DNA of 44,328 bases, from NCBI GenBank assembly GCA_028242535.1, contig JAOJYB010000008.1, forward strand, positions 1-44,328, given 5' to 3'. Below, piece after piece: positions 32,989 to 40,186 of this stretch. This DNA comes from Candidatus Nitrosopelagicus sp. (GTDB lineage Archaea; Thermoproteota; Nitrososphaeria; Nitrososphaerales; Nitrosopumilaceae). Position 1 is the first letter of the stretch. Every line of letters begins with the position of its first letter. A program made the position numbers and the translations under genes. Under the pieces are notes generated by a model. It was not told the origin of the DNA and did no database searches. It saw nothing but the letters and a program-made list of their open reading frames with translations.

Positions 32989-33351
32989 TTATTTACCTAC
33001 GAACATTACGATTGCAATAGTACCAACAGTTACAGCTCCTAATACGCCGCCTACAATACCATTACTGTTCTTAGTTGTTCCTTCTTCCATAACTTTAACA
33101 CAGAAGAGGTAACCAATTGCTTCTACAAGGGTCAGGACGATAAATGCATAATGTCCGCTTGGTGTTGGATATGCCCATGGATAAACGAAATATCCTGCTG
33201 CAGTACCACCAAATGTTGCTAGCCATGCTGCAATAAATGATGCAGTGATCATTCCAGTCATGTTTTCAACACGACGGCCAATCATTTTTTCAACGTCAGC
33301 AGAACTTGCTCCGCCACCGCCACCTGAACCAAATCCTTTTGGAAGTGTCAT
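32989..33351 (-). CDS. amoX: AmoX, small archaeal AMO-associated membrane protein
   Basis: 120 residues between amoA and amoC, the position of amoX in Group I.1a Thaumarchaeota. Glycine-rich soluble N-terminus (FGSGGGGGASSADVEKMIG), then three hydrophobic segments: about residues 34-57 (MITASFIAAWLATFGGTAAGYFV), 66-88 (HYAFIVLTLVEAIGYLFCVKV) and 98-118 (IVGGVLGAVTVGTIAIVMFV). AmoX is unique to archaeal AMO and has been proposed as a structural subunit. It has its own TATA-like TTTTTAAAT at 33376-33384, about 29 bp upstream of the ATG, and 111 bp gaps on both sides, so it is not simply read through from amoC. Confidence 0.93.
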   Translation of the reverse strand: MTLPKGFGSGGGGGASSADVEKMIGRRVENMTGMITASFIAAWLATFGGTAAGYFVYPWAYPTPSGHYAFIVLTLVEAIGYLFCVKVMEEGTTKNSNGIVGGVLGAVTVGTIAIVMFVGK

Positions 33352-33375
33352 ATGGAATAATCAACTGGCAGAATC

Positions 33376-33384
33376 TTTTTAAAT
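33376..33384 (-). promoter_or_regulatory. TATA-like box of amoX
   Basis: Minus-strand ATTTAAAAA centred about 29 bp before the amoX ATG at 33351. Confidence 0.5.
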
Positions 33385-33431
33385 CTTTCTTCATTTCCGA
33401 GCCTAGACCGATCTACCGCTAGGCATAAAAT

Positions 33432-33458
33432 TAAAAAAACAAAGTACGGAATTCGTAC
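33432..33458 (-). terminator. Hairpin plus T-run after amoC
   Basis: Minus strand: GTACG-AATTC-CGTAC hairpin (33444-33458) then TTTGTTTTTTT, starting 4 bp after the amoC stop. It has the form of an intrinsic terminator and would end the amoC transcript before amoX. Confidence 0.6.
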
Positions 33459-33462
33459 CTGA

Positions 33463-34026
33463 TTATGGTATGGATCTGCTGTACAATTTACCCTCAAGGG
33501 CCATTTTGTACATTTCAGCAACATATGGGTTTTCACCAGGTGTTTCTGCACCTAATTCGACGAGTCTTGCATAGACCCTAACTACGTAAGCTAGAGCGCC
33601 CATGAAGGCTACGACTACACCCATGTTAAACATCCAGTGGTTTGGAACTGCGAAAATTTCTTCGACGAACCAAAAGTGCCACATCTCGTTAACACCAATA
33701 GTAAACATGGTTGCAAGATAACCTAAGATTGTCATCTTTAGACCTGTGTTCATAGAGTTGTTTGGTCCTCTCAATACTGGGACTTTTCTATCATAGATAG
33801 CTGCAAATCCCCAACCTAGTGGTAGTGCTACAAAGTGAGAGTATAACCACCAATGTGCTGGAGTGAATGCTGAATCTCTAATAGAAGTCTGATGAAGTGA
33901 ACCATCGACAAAGTTGTCGACTTCTACGGATGCGGCTGTTGATCCCATAGCGATGACGATTAACCAGATTTTCTTTAATCTCTGGATTTCGACTTCTTTT
34001 GGGAGTAATGCCGGCATTTGTGCCAT
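33463..34026 (-). CDS. amoC: Ammonia monooxygenase subunit C
   Basis: 187 residues, the archaeal AmoC length. It starts MAQMPALLPKEVEIQRLKKIWLIVIAMG and has several membrane helices. Characteristic stretches are SAFTPAHWWLYSHFVALPLGWGFAAIYD (with the conserved metal-region His residues), GVNEMWHFWFVEEIFAVPNHWMFNMG and a tail GENPYVAEMYKMALEGKLYSR. AmoC carries candidate copper ligands (Asp/His/His) in the membrane. ATG at 34026 with CTTATAT (34050-34056 on the minus strand) about 27 bp upstream, again leaderless. It diverges from amoB across a 268 bp gap. Confidence 0.98.
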   Translation of the reverse strand: MAQMPALLPKEVEIQRLKKIWLIVIAMGSTAASVEVDNFVDGSLHQTSIRDSAFTPAHWWLYSHFVALPLGWGFAAIYDRKVPVLRGPNNSMNTGLKMTILGYLATMFTIGVNEMWHFWFVEEIFAVPNHWMFNMGVVVAFMGALAYVVRVYARLVELGAETPGENPYVAEMYKMALEGKLYSRSIP

Positions 34027-34049
34027 AGTAACTATAGGTGCTTTTTGGA

Positions 34050-34056
34050 ATATAAG
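34050..34056 (-). promoter_or_regulatory. TATA-like box of amoC
   Basis: Minus-strand CTTATAT centred about 27 bp before the amoC ATG at 34026. A second AT-rich candidate (TTTAATATAAAA) lies farther upstream near 34120-34135. Confidence 0.5.
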
Positions 34057-34180
34057 CTACGAGGTTCATGATCTATCTATTTTTAGCAAAAAAATGATTT
34101 TTTTTCATTCAAAATTTATGTTTTTTATATTAAATACTTTAAAAAATGTAATTTTTTTATTGTTTTTTTACTTGGATTCA

Positions 34181-34205
34181 ATGATTAACATTAATGATTA
34201 ACATT
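34181..34205. repeat. 13 bp-period direct repeat in the amoC-amoB promoter region
   Basis: ATGATTAACATT occurs at 34181-34192 and again at 34194-34205, i.e. about one and a quarter helical turns apart. It lies about 90-115 bp before amoB. Two tandem half-sites on roughly one face are typical of a regulator-binding site. Confidence 0.45.
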
Positions 34206-34233
34206 GAGATTATTCATGAGGGAAATGCCGTGG

Positions 34234-34276
34234 ATCGACAATATAGTTAAAACTTAAATTCCTCATTTCTGTCGAT
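34234..34276. promoter_or_regulatory. Inverted repeat flanking the amoB promoter
   Basis: ATCGACA (34234-34240) and TGTCGAT (34270-34276) are perfect 7 bp inverted copies 29 bp apart. The TATA-like TTAAAACTTAAAT (34247-34259) sits between them. They could be operator halves around the promoter, or a hairpin if transcription begins upstream. Confidence 0.5.
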
Positions 34277-34294
34277 TACTATTAAGGGATAAAC

Positions 34295-34861
34295 ATGGTA
34301 GATAGAAAAGTTATGGCATTTGCACTTGCAGCCGTTATGGTAGTTGGAGTCATTGGACCTAATGTAGCAACAATGATTCAGACAGCTGAAGGACACGGTG
34401 TACAAGCACAATTGCAAAGTCGTTTCATTCGAATTGAGGATGAGACATTCAATAGACAATCCCTCCAAACCGGTGAAGTTTTGACTCTGGCAGGATCATT
34501 TGTAAGTTTGATTGATTCAGACATGCGTGCATGGTCATCAATATTTTCAGAGTCAACTAACGCAGGTAACAGATGGGAGATTCTAGCAAGAGACCCACCA
34601 GGTAATGTCTTTGACATTCCAGGTAACGATGTTGTAGATTATGAAATCTCAGCACGTGCTCTCGAACCAGGAGTTTACCACGTCCACACTCAATTAAACA
34701 TTGAACATGTAGGACCAGGACTTGGACCAGGACAAACAGTCGTTGTAGAAGGTGACCCAATTATGAAACCAATTCCATACACCAACATTGCATATCAATC
34801 AATCATCATTGCAGTTGGTTATGTAATCACATTTGCAACAAGACCTTGGCAAGTAATCTAA
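34295..34861 (+). CDS. amoB: Ammonia monooxygenase subunit B
   Basis: 188 residues, the short archaeal AmoB. It has an N-terminal signal helix (FALAAVMVVGVIGPNVATMI), then a soluble cupredoxin-like domain, then a C-terminal membrane helix (IAYQSIIIAVGYVITFA). Copper ligands equivalent to PmoB His33/His137/His139 are visible as His34 (EGHGVQAQ, just after the signal) and His129/His131 (GVYHVHTQLN). The second cupredoxin domain of bacterial AmoB is absent, as in all archaea. ATG at 34295 has AAGGGA about 9 bp upstream, so unlike its neighbours it may have a short leader with a ribosome site. It diverges from amoC. Confidence 0.98.
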   Translation: MVDRKVMAFALAAVMVVGVIGPNVATMIQTAEGHGVQAQLQSRFIRIEDETFNRQSLQTGEVLTLAGSFVSLIDSDMRAWSSIFSESTNAGNRWEILARDPPGNVFDIPGNDVVDYEISARALEPGVYHVHTQLNIEHVGPGLGPGQTVVVEGDPIMKPIPYTNIAYQSIIIAVGYVITFATRPWQVI

Positions 34862-35017
34862 ACTTCACTCTTTTTCCTTTTATTGAATTACAAATCTAAG
34901 TCCATACACAAAATTCAATACGCTTAATTTTCCGTATAAATAATTAAGTATAGATTAACATTTAGTCATGATTAAAAATTACAATTTACTTTTATCTTCG
35001 AAAAGGTTAAACCGATT

Positions 35018-35344
35018 ATGGTCCATGTGTTCAAAATTGATCATCTAAATATTCATGAAAGTTACTTCAAAGGTAAAGTCGAATTTCGTGGAGATGATTA
35101 TACAATTAACATACAAGATGAGAGAAGAGGTAAAGTTCTCAAACTTCCATTTCAATTAAAAAAGAAACAAAAAGTTCTGGTTAGATTTTCAGGTCCTAAT
35201 AATCTAGCAGTAGAAGATCTTCTACCATTTGAAGGAGAATCAGAATGGGTCGAAGTGGACTCTACACCAATTACATTTTTCATAGCAGACCATCAAGACC
35301 AATTTGATACATTAGAGATAATTGATAATTTAGCAGAGGCTTAG
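35018..35344 (+). CDS. Hypothetical soluble protein downstream of amoB
   Basis: 108 residues, not recognised. Beta-rich: VHVFKIDHLNIHESYFKGKVEFRGDDYTINI, KVLKLPFQLKKKQKVLVRFSGP, EWVEVDSTPITFFIADHQ. No signal, membrane segment or cysteine. The small beta-barrel look could fit nucleic-acid or ligand binding but nothing specific is visible. ATG at 35018, 156 bp after amoB; that gap has an AT-rich inverted repeat (CTTAATT/AATTAAG around 34923-34952) and a TATA-like GTATAAAT inside it. The next gene follows 34 bp later on the same strand. Confidence 0.6.
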   Translation: MVHVFKIDHLNIHESYFKGKVEFRGDDYTINIQDERRGKVLKLPFQLKKKQKVLVRFSGPNNLAVEDLLPFEGESEWVEVDSTPITFFIADHQDQFDTLEIIDNLAEA

Positions 35345-35378
35345 AAAAGACTTTATTCTAAACTAGTTCAGTTTTCCT

Positions 35379-35900
35379 ATGAATTGGCCAGGAATGGGAG
35401 ACCCAACAAAGCGAAAAAAGACATTAAAATTTTTAGGAATGACGGCAATAATTGCAATCTCAGTAGGAGTAGGAAGTAGTTTAATTCAAGGCCAAATGAA
35501 TCTGGATAATCCTCTCAAAGTTTGCATCAATGATAGAGATACTAAATATGAAATTTCAGTGAAAATGGAATTATACATCGATAAACAAAGAGCAGAGATT
35601 CCTGCAAACATTGGATTTGAAGATGGTTGTCAAAGATCACTATACACGCTTAATGATGATGGAATCATCTATGCAGAATGGACAGAAGAATATCCATTTG
35701 AGATCGGTCATTTCCTATGGTCATGGGAATTTCCAATGAGAGACATGGAGCAAAGTAAATCAAAAATTATAGTCAATGGTAAAGAATCACCTCATTTTAT
35801 CAACGAGTTACTAGTTGACGGATATACATACAGAGCTGAATTTACATCAAAAGATTATGATACCTCTAAAGATGCTGACTTCATGCCTCCAGAACTTTAG
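35379..35900 (+). CDS. Membrane-anchored extracytoplasmic protein near the amo locus
   Basis: 173 residues. A basic N-terminus (DPTKRKKTLKF) precedes one helix (about residues 18-37, FLGMTAIIAISVGVGSSLI). An outside domain of about 135 residues follows. Cys49 (KVCIND) and Cys84 (EDGCQRS) could form a disulfide, as expected outside the cell. Aromatic-rich centre (AEWTEEYPFEIGHFLWSWEFPM). Same strand as, and 34 bp after, the 108-residue gene. Position between amoB and the two candidate AMO subunits makes a role in AMO assembly or copper handling worth testing, but no metal-binding motif is obvious. Confidence 0.65.
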   Translation: MNWPGMGDPTKRKKTLKFLGMTAIIAISVGVGSSLIQGQMNLDNPLKVCINDRDTKYEISVKMELYIDKQRAEIPANIGFEDGCQRSLYTLNDDGIIYAEWTEEYPFEIGHFLWSWEFPMRDMEQSKSKIIVNGKESPHFINELLVDGYTYRAEFTSKDYDTSKDADFMPPEL

Positions 35901-35998
35901 AAAATTATTAAGTTCTTAGTTCAAGTATACGTACCATAATTCATGTATTAGATCATATGTACTAAAGAAGAATAAAATAGAAAAGAAAGAGATTGAAT

Positions 35999-36268
35999 TT
36001 ACCAGTATTTTCCATTATCTGGAATTAAACCGATGCCCTCATTCTCAAAGTGTTTGTCAAGTTCATCGACCCATCTTTCACGATTGTCTTTGTATCCCCA
36101 TCCATGAATACGTACCCAGTACGCAATCAGTGCGAGTAGGAATATTGTGAACATTATAGTTCCAAAGATGTATACCATAACATCGTAGAATAATGGATCA
36201 TAGTTTGGACCGAGTTGTCCGGTCAGACTAGACAATATACTCAAGATTGTTCCGAATACAGGAATCAT
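35999..36268 (-). CDS. Small membrane protein, candidate accessory AMO subunit
   Basis: 89 residues from ATG 36268 (MIPVFGTILSIL). One clear membrane helix (about residues 29-52, DVMVYIFGTIMFTIFLLALIAYW), then a charged, aromatic tail (HGWGYKDNRERWVDELDKHFENEGIG). A TATA-like TTTATATC (36291-36298) lies 28 bp upstream, the same geometry as amoA and amoC, which suggests strong independent expression. Work on archaeal AMO has proposed extra subunits named AmoY and AmoZ encoded near amo in Nitrosopumilales; by size, topology and location this is a candidate, but I cannot assign which from memory. Confidence 0.65.
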   Translation of the reverse strand: MIPVFGTILSILSSLTGQLGPNYDPLFYDVMVYIFGTIMFTIFLLALIAYWVRIHGWGYKDNRERWVDELDKHFENEGIGLIPDNGKYW

Positions 36269-36373
36269 CAATATTTTGAATTCAGAGGTCGATATAAAGA
36301 TTTTTTTTGATTCTCATAAACCGAGATCAGCCAAGGCTATGTTTAGGAATAAAATAAGAAGTAAGGAAGGAAA

Positions 36374-36712
36374 TTATCCTGTTCCTGGTTGGGCATATTT
36401 TCCGGATCTTCCTCTTATGAAGAAGGCACCAGCAATACCACCAAAGATTGCGGCTGCAATAGCAGATGCACCTAGTACACCACCAGCATCCATGTATGGA
36501 GTACCGGAACCTGCGCCTGGATTATCTGATGCATATTCAACTTTTCTCTTTGCGAGTTCTAAGGAGTCTTCTAAAGACATTGATGGATGTCCACCGTCTT
36601 GGCTGCCATCTCCGCCACTGCCCATGTATTGAGCAAATGCTGGACCAGCCAACATTAAGGGCATTGAGAAAACACCTGCTAGAAGTACGCCTAATACTAT
36701 TGATCTGTTCAT
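36374..36712 (-). CDS. Small secreted/membrane protein, candidate accessory AMO subunit
   Basis: 112 residues. Signal peptide (IVLGVLLAGVFSMPLMLAGPAFA, likely cut after residue 27), a Gly/Ser/Asp-rich outside segment (MGSGGDGSQDGGHPSMS), a helix SLEDSLELAKRKVEYASDN, and a C-terminal Ala/Gly-rich membrane helix (about residues 77-99, GGVLGASAIAAAIFGGIAGAFFI). Topology is one helix with the bulk outside. A TATA-like TTAAATAATA (36741-36750) lies about 33 bp upstream. With the preceding gene it forms the second candidate for the AmoY/AmoZ pair; 105 bp separate the two. An opposite-strand frame here is a shadow. Confidence 0.65.
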   Translation of the reverse strand: MNRSIVLGVLLAGVFSMPLMLAGPAFAQYMGSGGDGSQDGGHPSMSLEDSLELAKRKVEYASDNPGAGSGTPYMDAGGVLGASAIAAAIFGGIAGAFFIRGRSGKYAQPGTG

Positions 36713-36807
36713 TTGTATCTAATTTTGTTTGAACTATCGTTATTATTTAACTTTTTTCAATAATCTCGCTAGATACATTTAATTTCGTACGTAATTTAGC
36801 CAAAAAA

Positions 36808-37257
36808 ATGGGAAGACTCCACACACATAATCATGGAAAGTCACATTCAATCAGACCTATTGATCCAAAAAAACCAGATTGGGTTAAACAAACCAATGAG
36901 GAAATCGAGGGACTGATTATCAAATATGCAAAAGAAGGCATGACTACCAGTCAAATTGGAATAAAACTAAGAGACCAACATGCAATCCCTTTAGTAAAAC
37001 CAATCATTAACAAAGGAATTAAAGAAGTTCTAATAGAAAATAAATTAAATCCGGAAATTCCAGAAGATTTGAACAATATTGTGATGAAGGCAGTTAACCT
37101 CCAAAAACATCTTAAAGAAAATAGATCAGATAACAGAAATACAAGAGCCTTAGAATTAGTTGAAGCAAAAGTTCACAGACTATCTACCCACTACAAAAAG
37201 ACAGGCGAGATAGATCAAAAATGGAAATATAAGTCTGTAGTAGCCCAGCTAGAGTAA
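36808..37257 (+). CDS. rps15: 30S ribosomal protein S15 (S13e type)
   Basis: 149 residues, archaeal length. It begins MGRLHTHNHGKSHSIRP, the usual archaeal/eukaryotic N-terminus, then PDWVKQTNEEIEGLIIKYAKEGMTTSQIGIKLRDQ and ends with LELVEAKVHRLSTHYKKTGEID...WKY, the S15 RNA-binding helices. S15 is a primary binder of the 16S central domain. The ATG at 36808 follows AAAAAA and an AT-rich region. Its stop overlaps the next ATG by one base (TAATG), the first of several tight joins in a long operon running to about 41.25 kb. Confidence 0.97.
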   Translation: MGRLHTHNHGKSHSIRPIDPKKPDWVKQTNEEIEGLIIKYAKEGMTTSQIGIKLRDQHAIPLVKPIINKGIKEVLIENKLNPEIPEDLNNIVMKAVNLQKHLKENRSDNRNTRALELVEAKVHRLSTHYKKTGEIDQKWKYKSVVAQLE

Positions 37258-38678
37258 TGGGAAAAGTTTTAGAAGAATCATTATCTAATTTTTCAGATCG
37301 GATTTCGGATGCAGTAAAATCAAGAAAAAATATTCTAGTTACAACTCACATTGATTGTGATGGAATTACATCAGGCTCAATAATTTCAAAAGCGCTAATC
37401 AGACATGGGGCAAAATGTACAGTTAGAACAACTAATGAATTTAGTGAAAACCTAGTTGAGAGAATGCAGAAAGAGACAAGAGATTTGCATGTAATTACAG
37501 ATTTGGGAGGAGGTTTTGGAAGATTACTTGATGAAAAATTATCAGATAATTGGCTCATGTTAGATCATCATGAGATTTCAGAAGTTGAGAAAGATAACGA
37601 ACGTGTCATTAATGCATGGAAATTTGGAATGGATGGTGGAGTTGAAATTTGTGCTGGTGGAATGGCATATTTGGCTGCAAAGGCACTCAGCGACGAAAAT
37701 GAGGATCTATCAAGTGTTGCAGTAGTTTCAGCATTAGGAGATAGGCAAGATCAAGGTGAGAGAAGATCATTCACGGGGAAAAATGTAGAGATAGCAGAAA
37801 CTGCAAAAAAATTAGGGCTAGTAAATATCGATTTAGACTTACTACTAGTTGGAAGGGAAACAAGACCACTCCCAGACGCAATTGCATTTACATCTCAACC
37901 ATTTATCGAAGGTTTGACATGGAACAGAGATGCATGTCTTGCAATGTTAACTAACGCAAAAATTCAACTTAAAGATGGAGCAAGATGGAGAGTTCCAGCA
38001 GATTTGACACAAGATGAAAAACAGAGCATTATTGAATCAATTAGTAAATTTACCCAAGGAGAAAATGCAACTCAAATCATGGAGGAGTTGATTGGATATA
38101 CATACACATTCCCAAGAGAAGAAAAAAGGAGTTTTCTCAGAGATGGTAGAGAATTTTCAACTATGTTGAATTCTTGTGGACGAATTAACAAGTCAGGAGT
38201 TGGAATTTCAATTTGCATGGGAGATAGAAACACAATGCTAGAAGAGGGTAAGAAAATTTTATCAGAATATAGAGGCATGATTAGAGAATACATGAATGTA
38301 TTATCTAATGAGAGATGGAGAACAAATAATATGGAAAATTGTGTGATGGTAAATGCTCAAGGATTGGTTCCTGAGACTATGACTGGTACAATTTCATCAT
38401 TAATTGCAGGATCTCCAAAAAATTCAGGAAAAATAGTTATTTTGAGAACAGATGGATCAGAAGGTACAATCAAATTTTCATCACGTAAATCTGCAAGTTG
38501 TAAAAATTCTATAAATCTTAGTCAATTGATGAGAGGAGGTGCAGAACAATTTAATGGAATTGGTGGAGGTCACGAGGCAGCCGCAGGAGCTAAAATAACT
38601 AAAGACAAATTAGATGGGTTTTTAGATTATCTTGAAAGTAATGTTACCAAAATGCCAGATAGAGATAGTAATAAATAA
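37257..38678 (+). CDS. DHH-family phosphoesterase (RecJ-like)
   Basis: 473 residues. DHH domain motifs: TTHIDCDGITSG with His31, Asp33 and Asp35; VITDLGGG with Asp82; and LDHHE at about 102-106. The C-terminal DHHA1 domain ends with NGIGGGHEAAAGAKI. These are the metal-binding residues of RecJ-type exonucleases and related archaeal GAN/RecJ proteins that bind GINS. Activity could be on single-stranded DNA, RNA or nanoRNA; context with S15, Pcc1 and SerS would fit RNA as well as replication. Starts at ATG 37257 (TAATG overlap with rps15), and pcc1 begins inside its last 38 bp. Confidence 0.88.
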   Translation: MGKVLEESLSNFSDRISDAVKSRKNILVTTHIDCDGITSGSIISKALIRHGAKCTVRTTNEFSENLVERMQKETRDLHVITDLGGGFGRLLDEKLSDNWLMLDHHEISEVEKDNERVINAWKFGMDGGVEICAGGMAYLAAKALSDENEDLSSVAVVSALGDRQDQGERRSFTGKNVEIAETAKKLGLVNIDLDLLLVGRETRPLPDAIAFTSQPFIEGLTWNRDACLAMLTNAKIQLKDGARWRVPADLTQDEKQSIIESISKFTQGENATQIMEELIGYTYTFPREEKRSFLRDGREFSTMLNSCGRINKSGVGISICMGDRNTMLEEGKKILSEYRGMIREYMNVLSNERWRTNNMENCVMVNAQGLVPETMTGTISSLIAGSPKNSGKIVILRTDGSEGTIKFSSRKSASCKNSINLSQLMRGGAEQFNGIGGGHEAAAGAKITKDKLDGFLDYLESNVTKMPDRDSNK

Positions 38679-38883
38679 TATTTCTAAAGACAAAGCCAAA
38701 GTTATTGAAAAGGCACTAGAACCAGATAATGTTGATTTTCCACAAGGATTGAATTTAGAGATTAAAGAGAAAGAAAATCAACTTGCATTTTATTTTTCAA
38801 ATGAAGGTGATTTACGAAAGTTAATTTCTACCGTTGACGAGGTATTAGAACACGTAAATCTTTCTATGGAGGTAATAAAATAA
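38641..38883 (+). CDS. pcc1: KEOPS complex subunit Pcc1
   Basis: 80 residues from ATG 38641 (MLPKCQIEIVINNISKDK). Pcc1 fold: strand, helix with KAKVIEKALEPDNVDFPQGL, two strands (LNLEIKEKENQLAFYFS) and a final helix (GDLRKLISTVDEVLEHVNLSMEVI). The KALEPDN segment is the family hallmark. Pcc1 dimerises and links Kae1 modules in KEOPS, which makes t6A37 in tRNAs reading ANN codons. The first 38 bp lie inside the DHH gene. The stop overlaps the serS ATG by one base. Supported by small size, fold pattern and position next to a synthetase; moderate to good confidence. Confidence 0.75.
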   Translation: MLPKCQIEIVINNISKDKAKVIEKALEPDNVDFPQGLNLEIKEKENQLAFYFSNEGDLRKLISTVDEVLEHVNLSMEVIK

Positions 38884-40145
38884 TGCTAGACCCAAAAATC
38901 ATTAGAGATGAACCTGATCGAATTAAACAGATGCTAAAAGATAGAGCTGTAGAATTTGATTTTGAAAAAATGTTAGAGTTAGACAAAAAAAGAAGAGATG
39001 TTATGTTCCAAACTGATGAATTAAGACAAAAGCGTAATGAAATGTCTATTAAGATTGGTAGTGAAAAAAAGGCTGGAAACGACGCATCAGGATTATTACA
39101 AAAGATGGGCGAGATTTCAAAAAAACTCGACGATTTAGAAATTTTAAGAAAATCAGTTGAAGAAGATTTTCACAAATTATCTTTCTCAATACCTAACTTG
39201 ATACATGAATCAGTTCCAAAAGGATCTGATGAATCATTTAACAAACAAGTAAGAATATGGGGAGAAATTCCAAAATTTGATTTTGATATAAAAGGACATG
39301 AGGAAATAGCCGAAAGTTTAGGATTGCTAGATATCGAGCGAGCCTCTAAAATTGCAGGTTCAAGATTTTATTTTTTGAAAGGAGATTTGGTCAGATTAGC
39401 TCAAGCCGTTACATCATTTGCGATGGACTTACTAATTGAAAAAGAATATCAATTGATACAACCACCTTATATGATTAATAGAGAATCTATGGAAGGTGCA
39501 GTTATTGCAGAGGATTTTGAGGATGTTATTTACAAAGTAGATGCTGAAAATCTTTTTTTAATTGGAACTTCAGAACATGCAATTGCATCTATGTATACAG
39601 ATGAAGTTTTGGATGGAAAGACATTACCACAAAGATTTGGATCAATCAGTCCATGTTTCCGGAAGGAAGCTGGAGCACATGGAAAAGATCAGAAAGGGAT
39701 TTTCCGAGTACATCAATTTGAAAAACTTGAACAATTCGTTTTTGCAAAACCAGAAAATTCAGTTGAAGAACAAGAGAAAATGATCAGATATGCTGAAGAA
39801 TTTTTTCAGAGACTCAATATTCCACACAAAGTAGTATTACTTTCTAGTGGAGATATGGGAAAAGTTGCAGCAAAAACATATGATATAGAGGCATGGATGC
39901 CTAGTCAAAATGCATACAGAGAAGTTTGTTCAGTTTCAAACTGTATGGATTTTCAAGCTAGAAGGTTAAAGATTAGATTTCGAGATAAAACTAATGAAAA
40001 AACACAGTATGTTCATACATTGAATGGGACACTAGTAGCGATAGAAAGAACATTGGTTGCAATTTTAGAAAATAATCAAACAGAAGATGGACATGTAGAA
40101 GTTCCAAAAGTTTTACAGAAATACTTTGGAGATAATCTCATATAA
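38883..40145 (+). CDS. serS: Seryl-tRNA synthetase
   Basis: 420 residues, the common (non-methanogen) SerRS type. An N-terminal coiled coil (about residues 20-105, KKRRDVMFQTDELRQKRNEM ... KKLDDLEILRKSVEED) grips the long variable arm of tRNA-Ser. The class II core has IGTSEHAIASMYTDE, motif 2 SPCFRKEAGAHGKDQKGIFRVHQFEKLEQF, and motif 3 LNGTLVAIERTLVAILEN. It starts at ATG 38883 overlapping pcc1 (TAATG). High confidence. Confidence 0.97.
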   Translation: MLDPKIIRDEPDRIKQMLKDRAVEFDFEKMLELDKKRRDVMFQTDELRQKRNEMSIKIGSEKKAGNDASGLLQKMGEISKKLDDLEILRKSVEEDFHKLSFSIPNLIHESVPKGSDESFNKQVRIWGEIPKFDFDIKGHEEIAESLGLLDIERASKIAGSRFYFLKGDLVRLAQAVTSFAMDLLIEKEYQLIQPPYMINRESMEGAVIAEDFEDVIYKVDAENLFLIGTSEHAIASMYTDEVLDGKTLPQRFGSISPCFRKEAGAHGKDQKGIFRVHQFEKLEQFVFAKPENSVEEQEKMIRYAEEFFQRLNIPHKVVLLSSGDMGKVAAKTYDIEAWMPSQNAYREVCSVSNCMDFQARRLKIRFRDKTNEKTQYVHTLNGTLVAIERTLVAILENNQTEDGHVEVPKVLQKYFGDNLI

Positions 40146-40186
40146 TCTAGAACAGTTTATATTCAGAAAATAGTCGTCGAAGATAA

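Noticed and set aside
33348-33551. Minus-strand frame across the amoC-amoX gap
   Set aside because: Covers the terminator hairpin and amoX promoter and overlaps the end of amoC in another frame; no protein-like pattern.
34971-35051. 26-codon frame overlapping the start of the 108-residue gene
   Set aside because: Out of frame with the better gene and without any coding signature.
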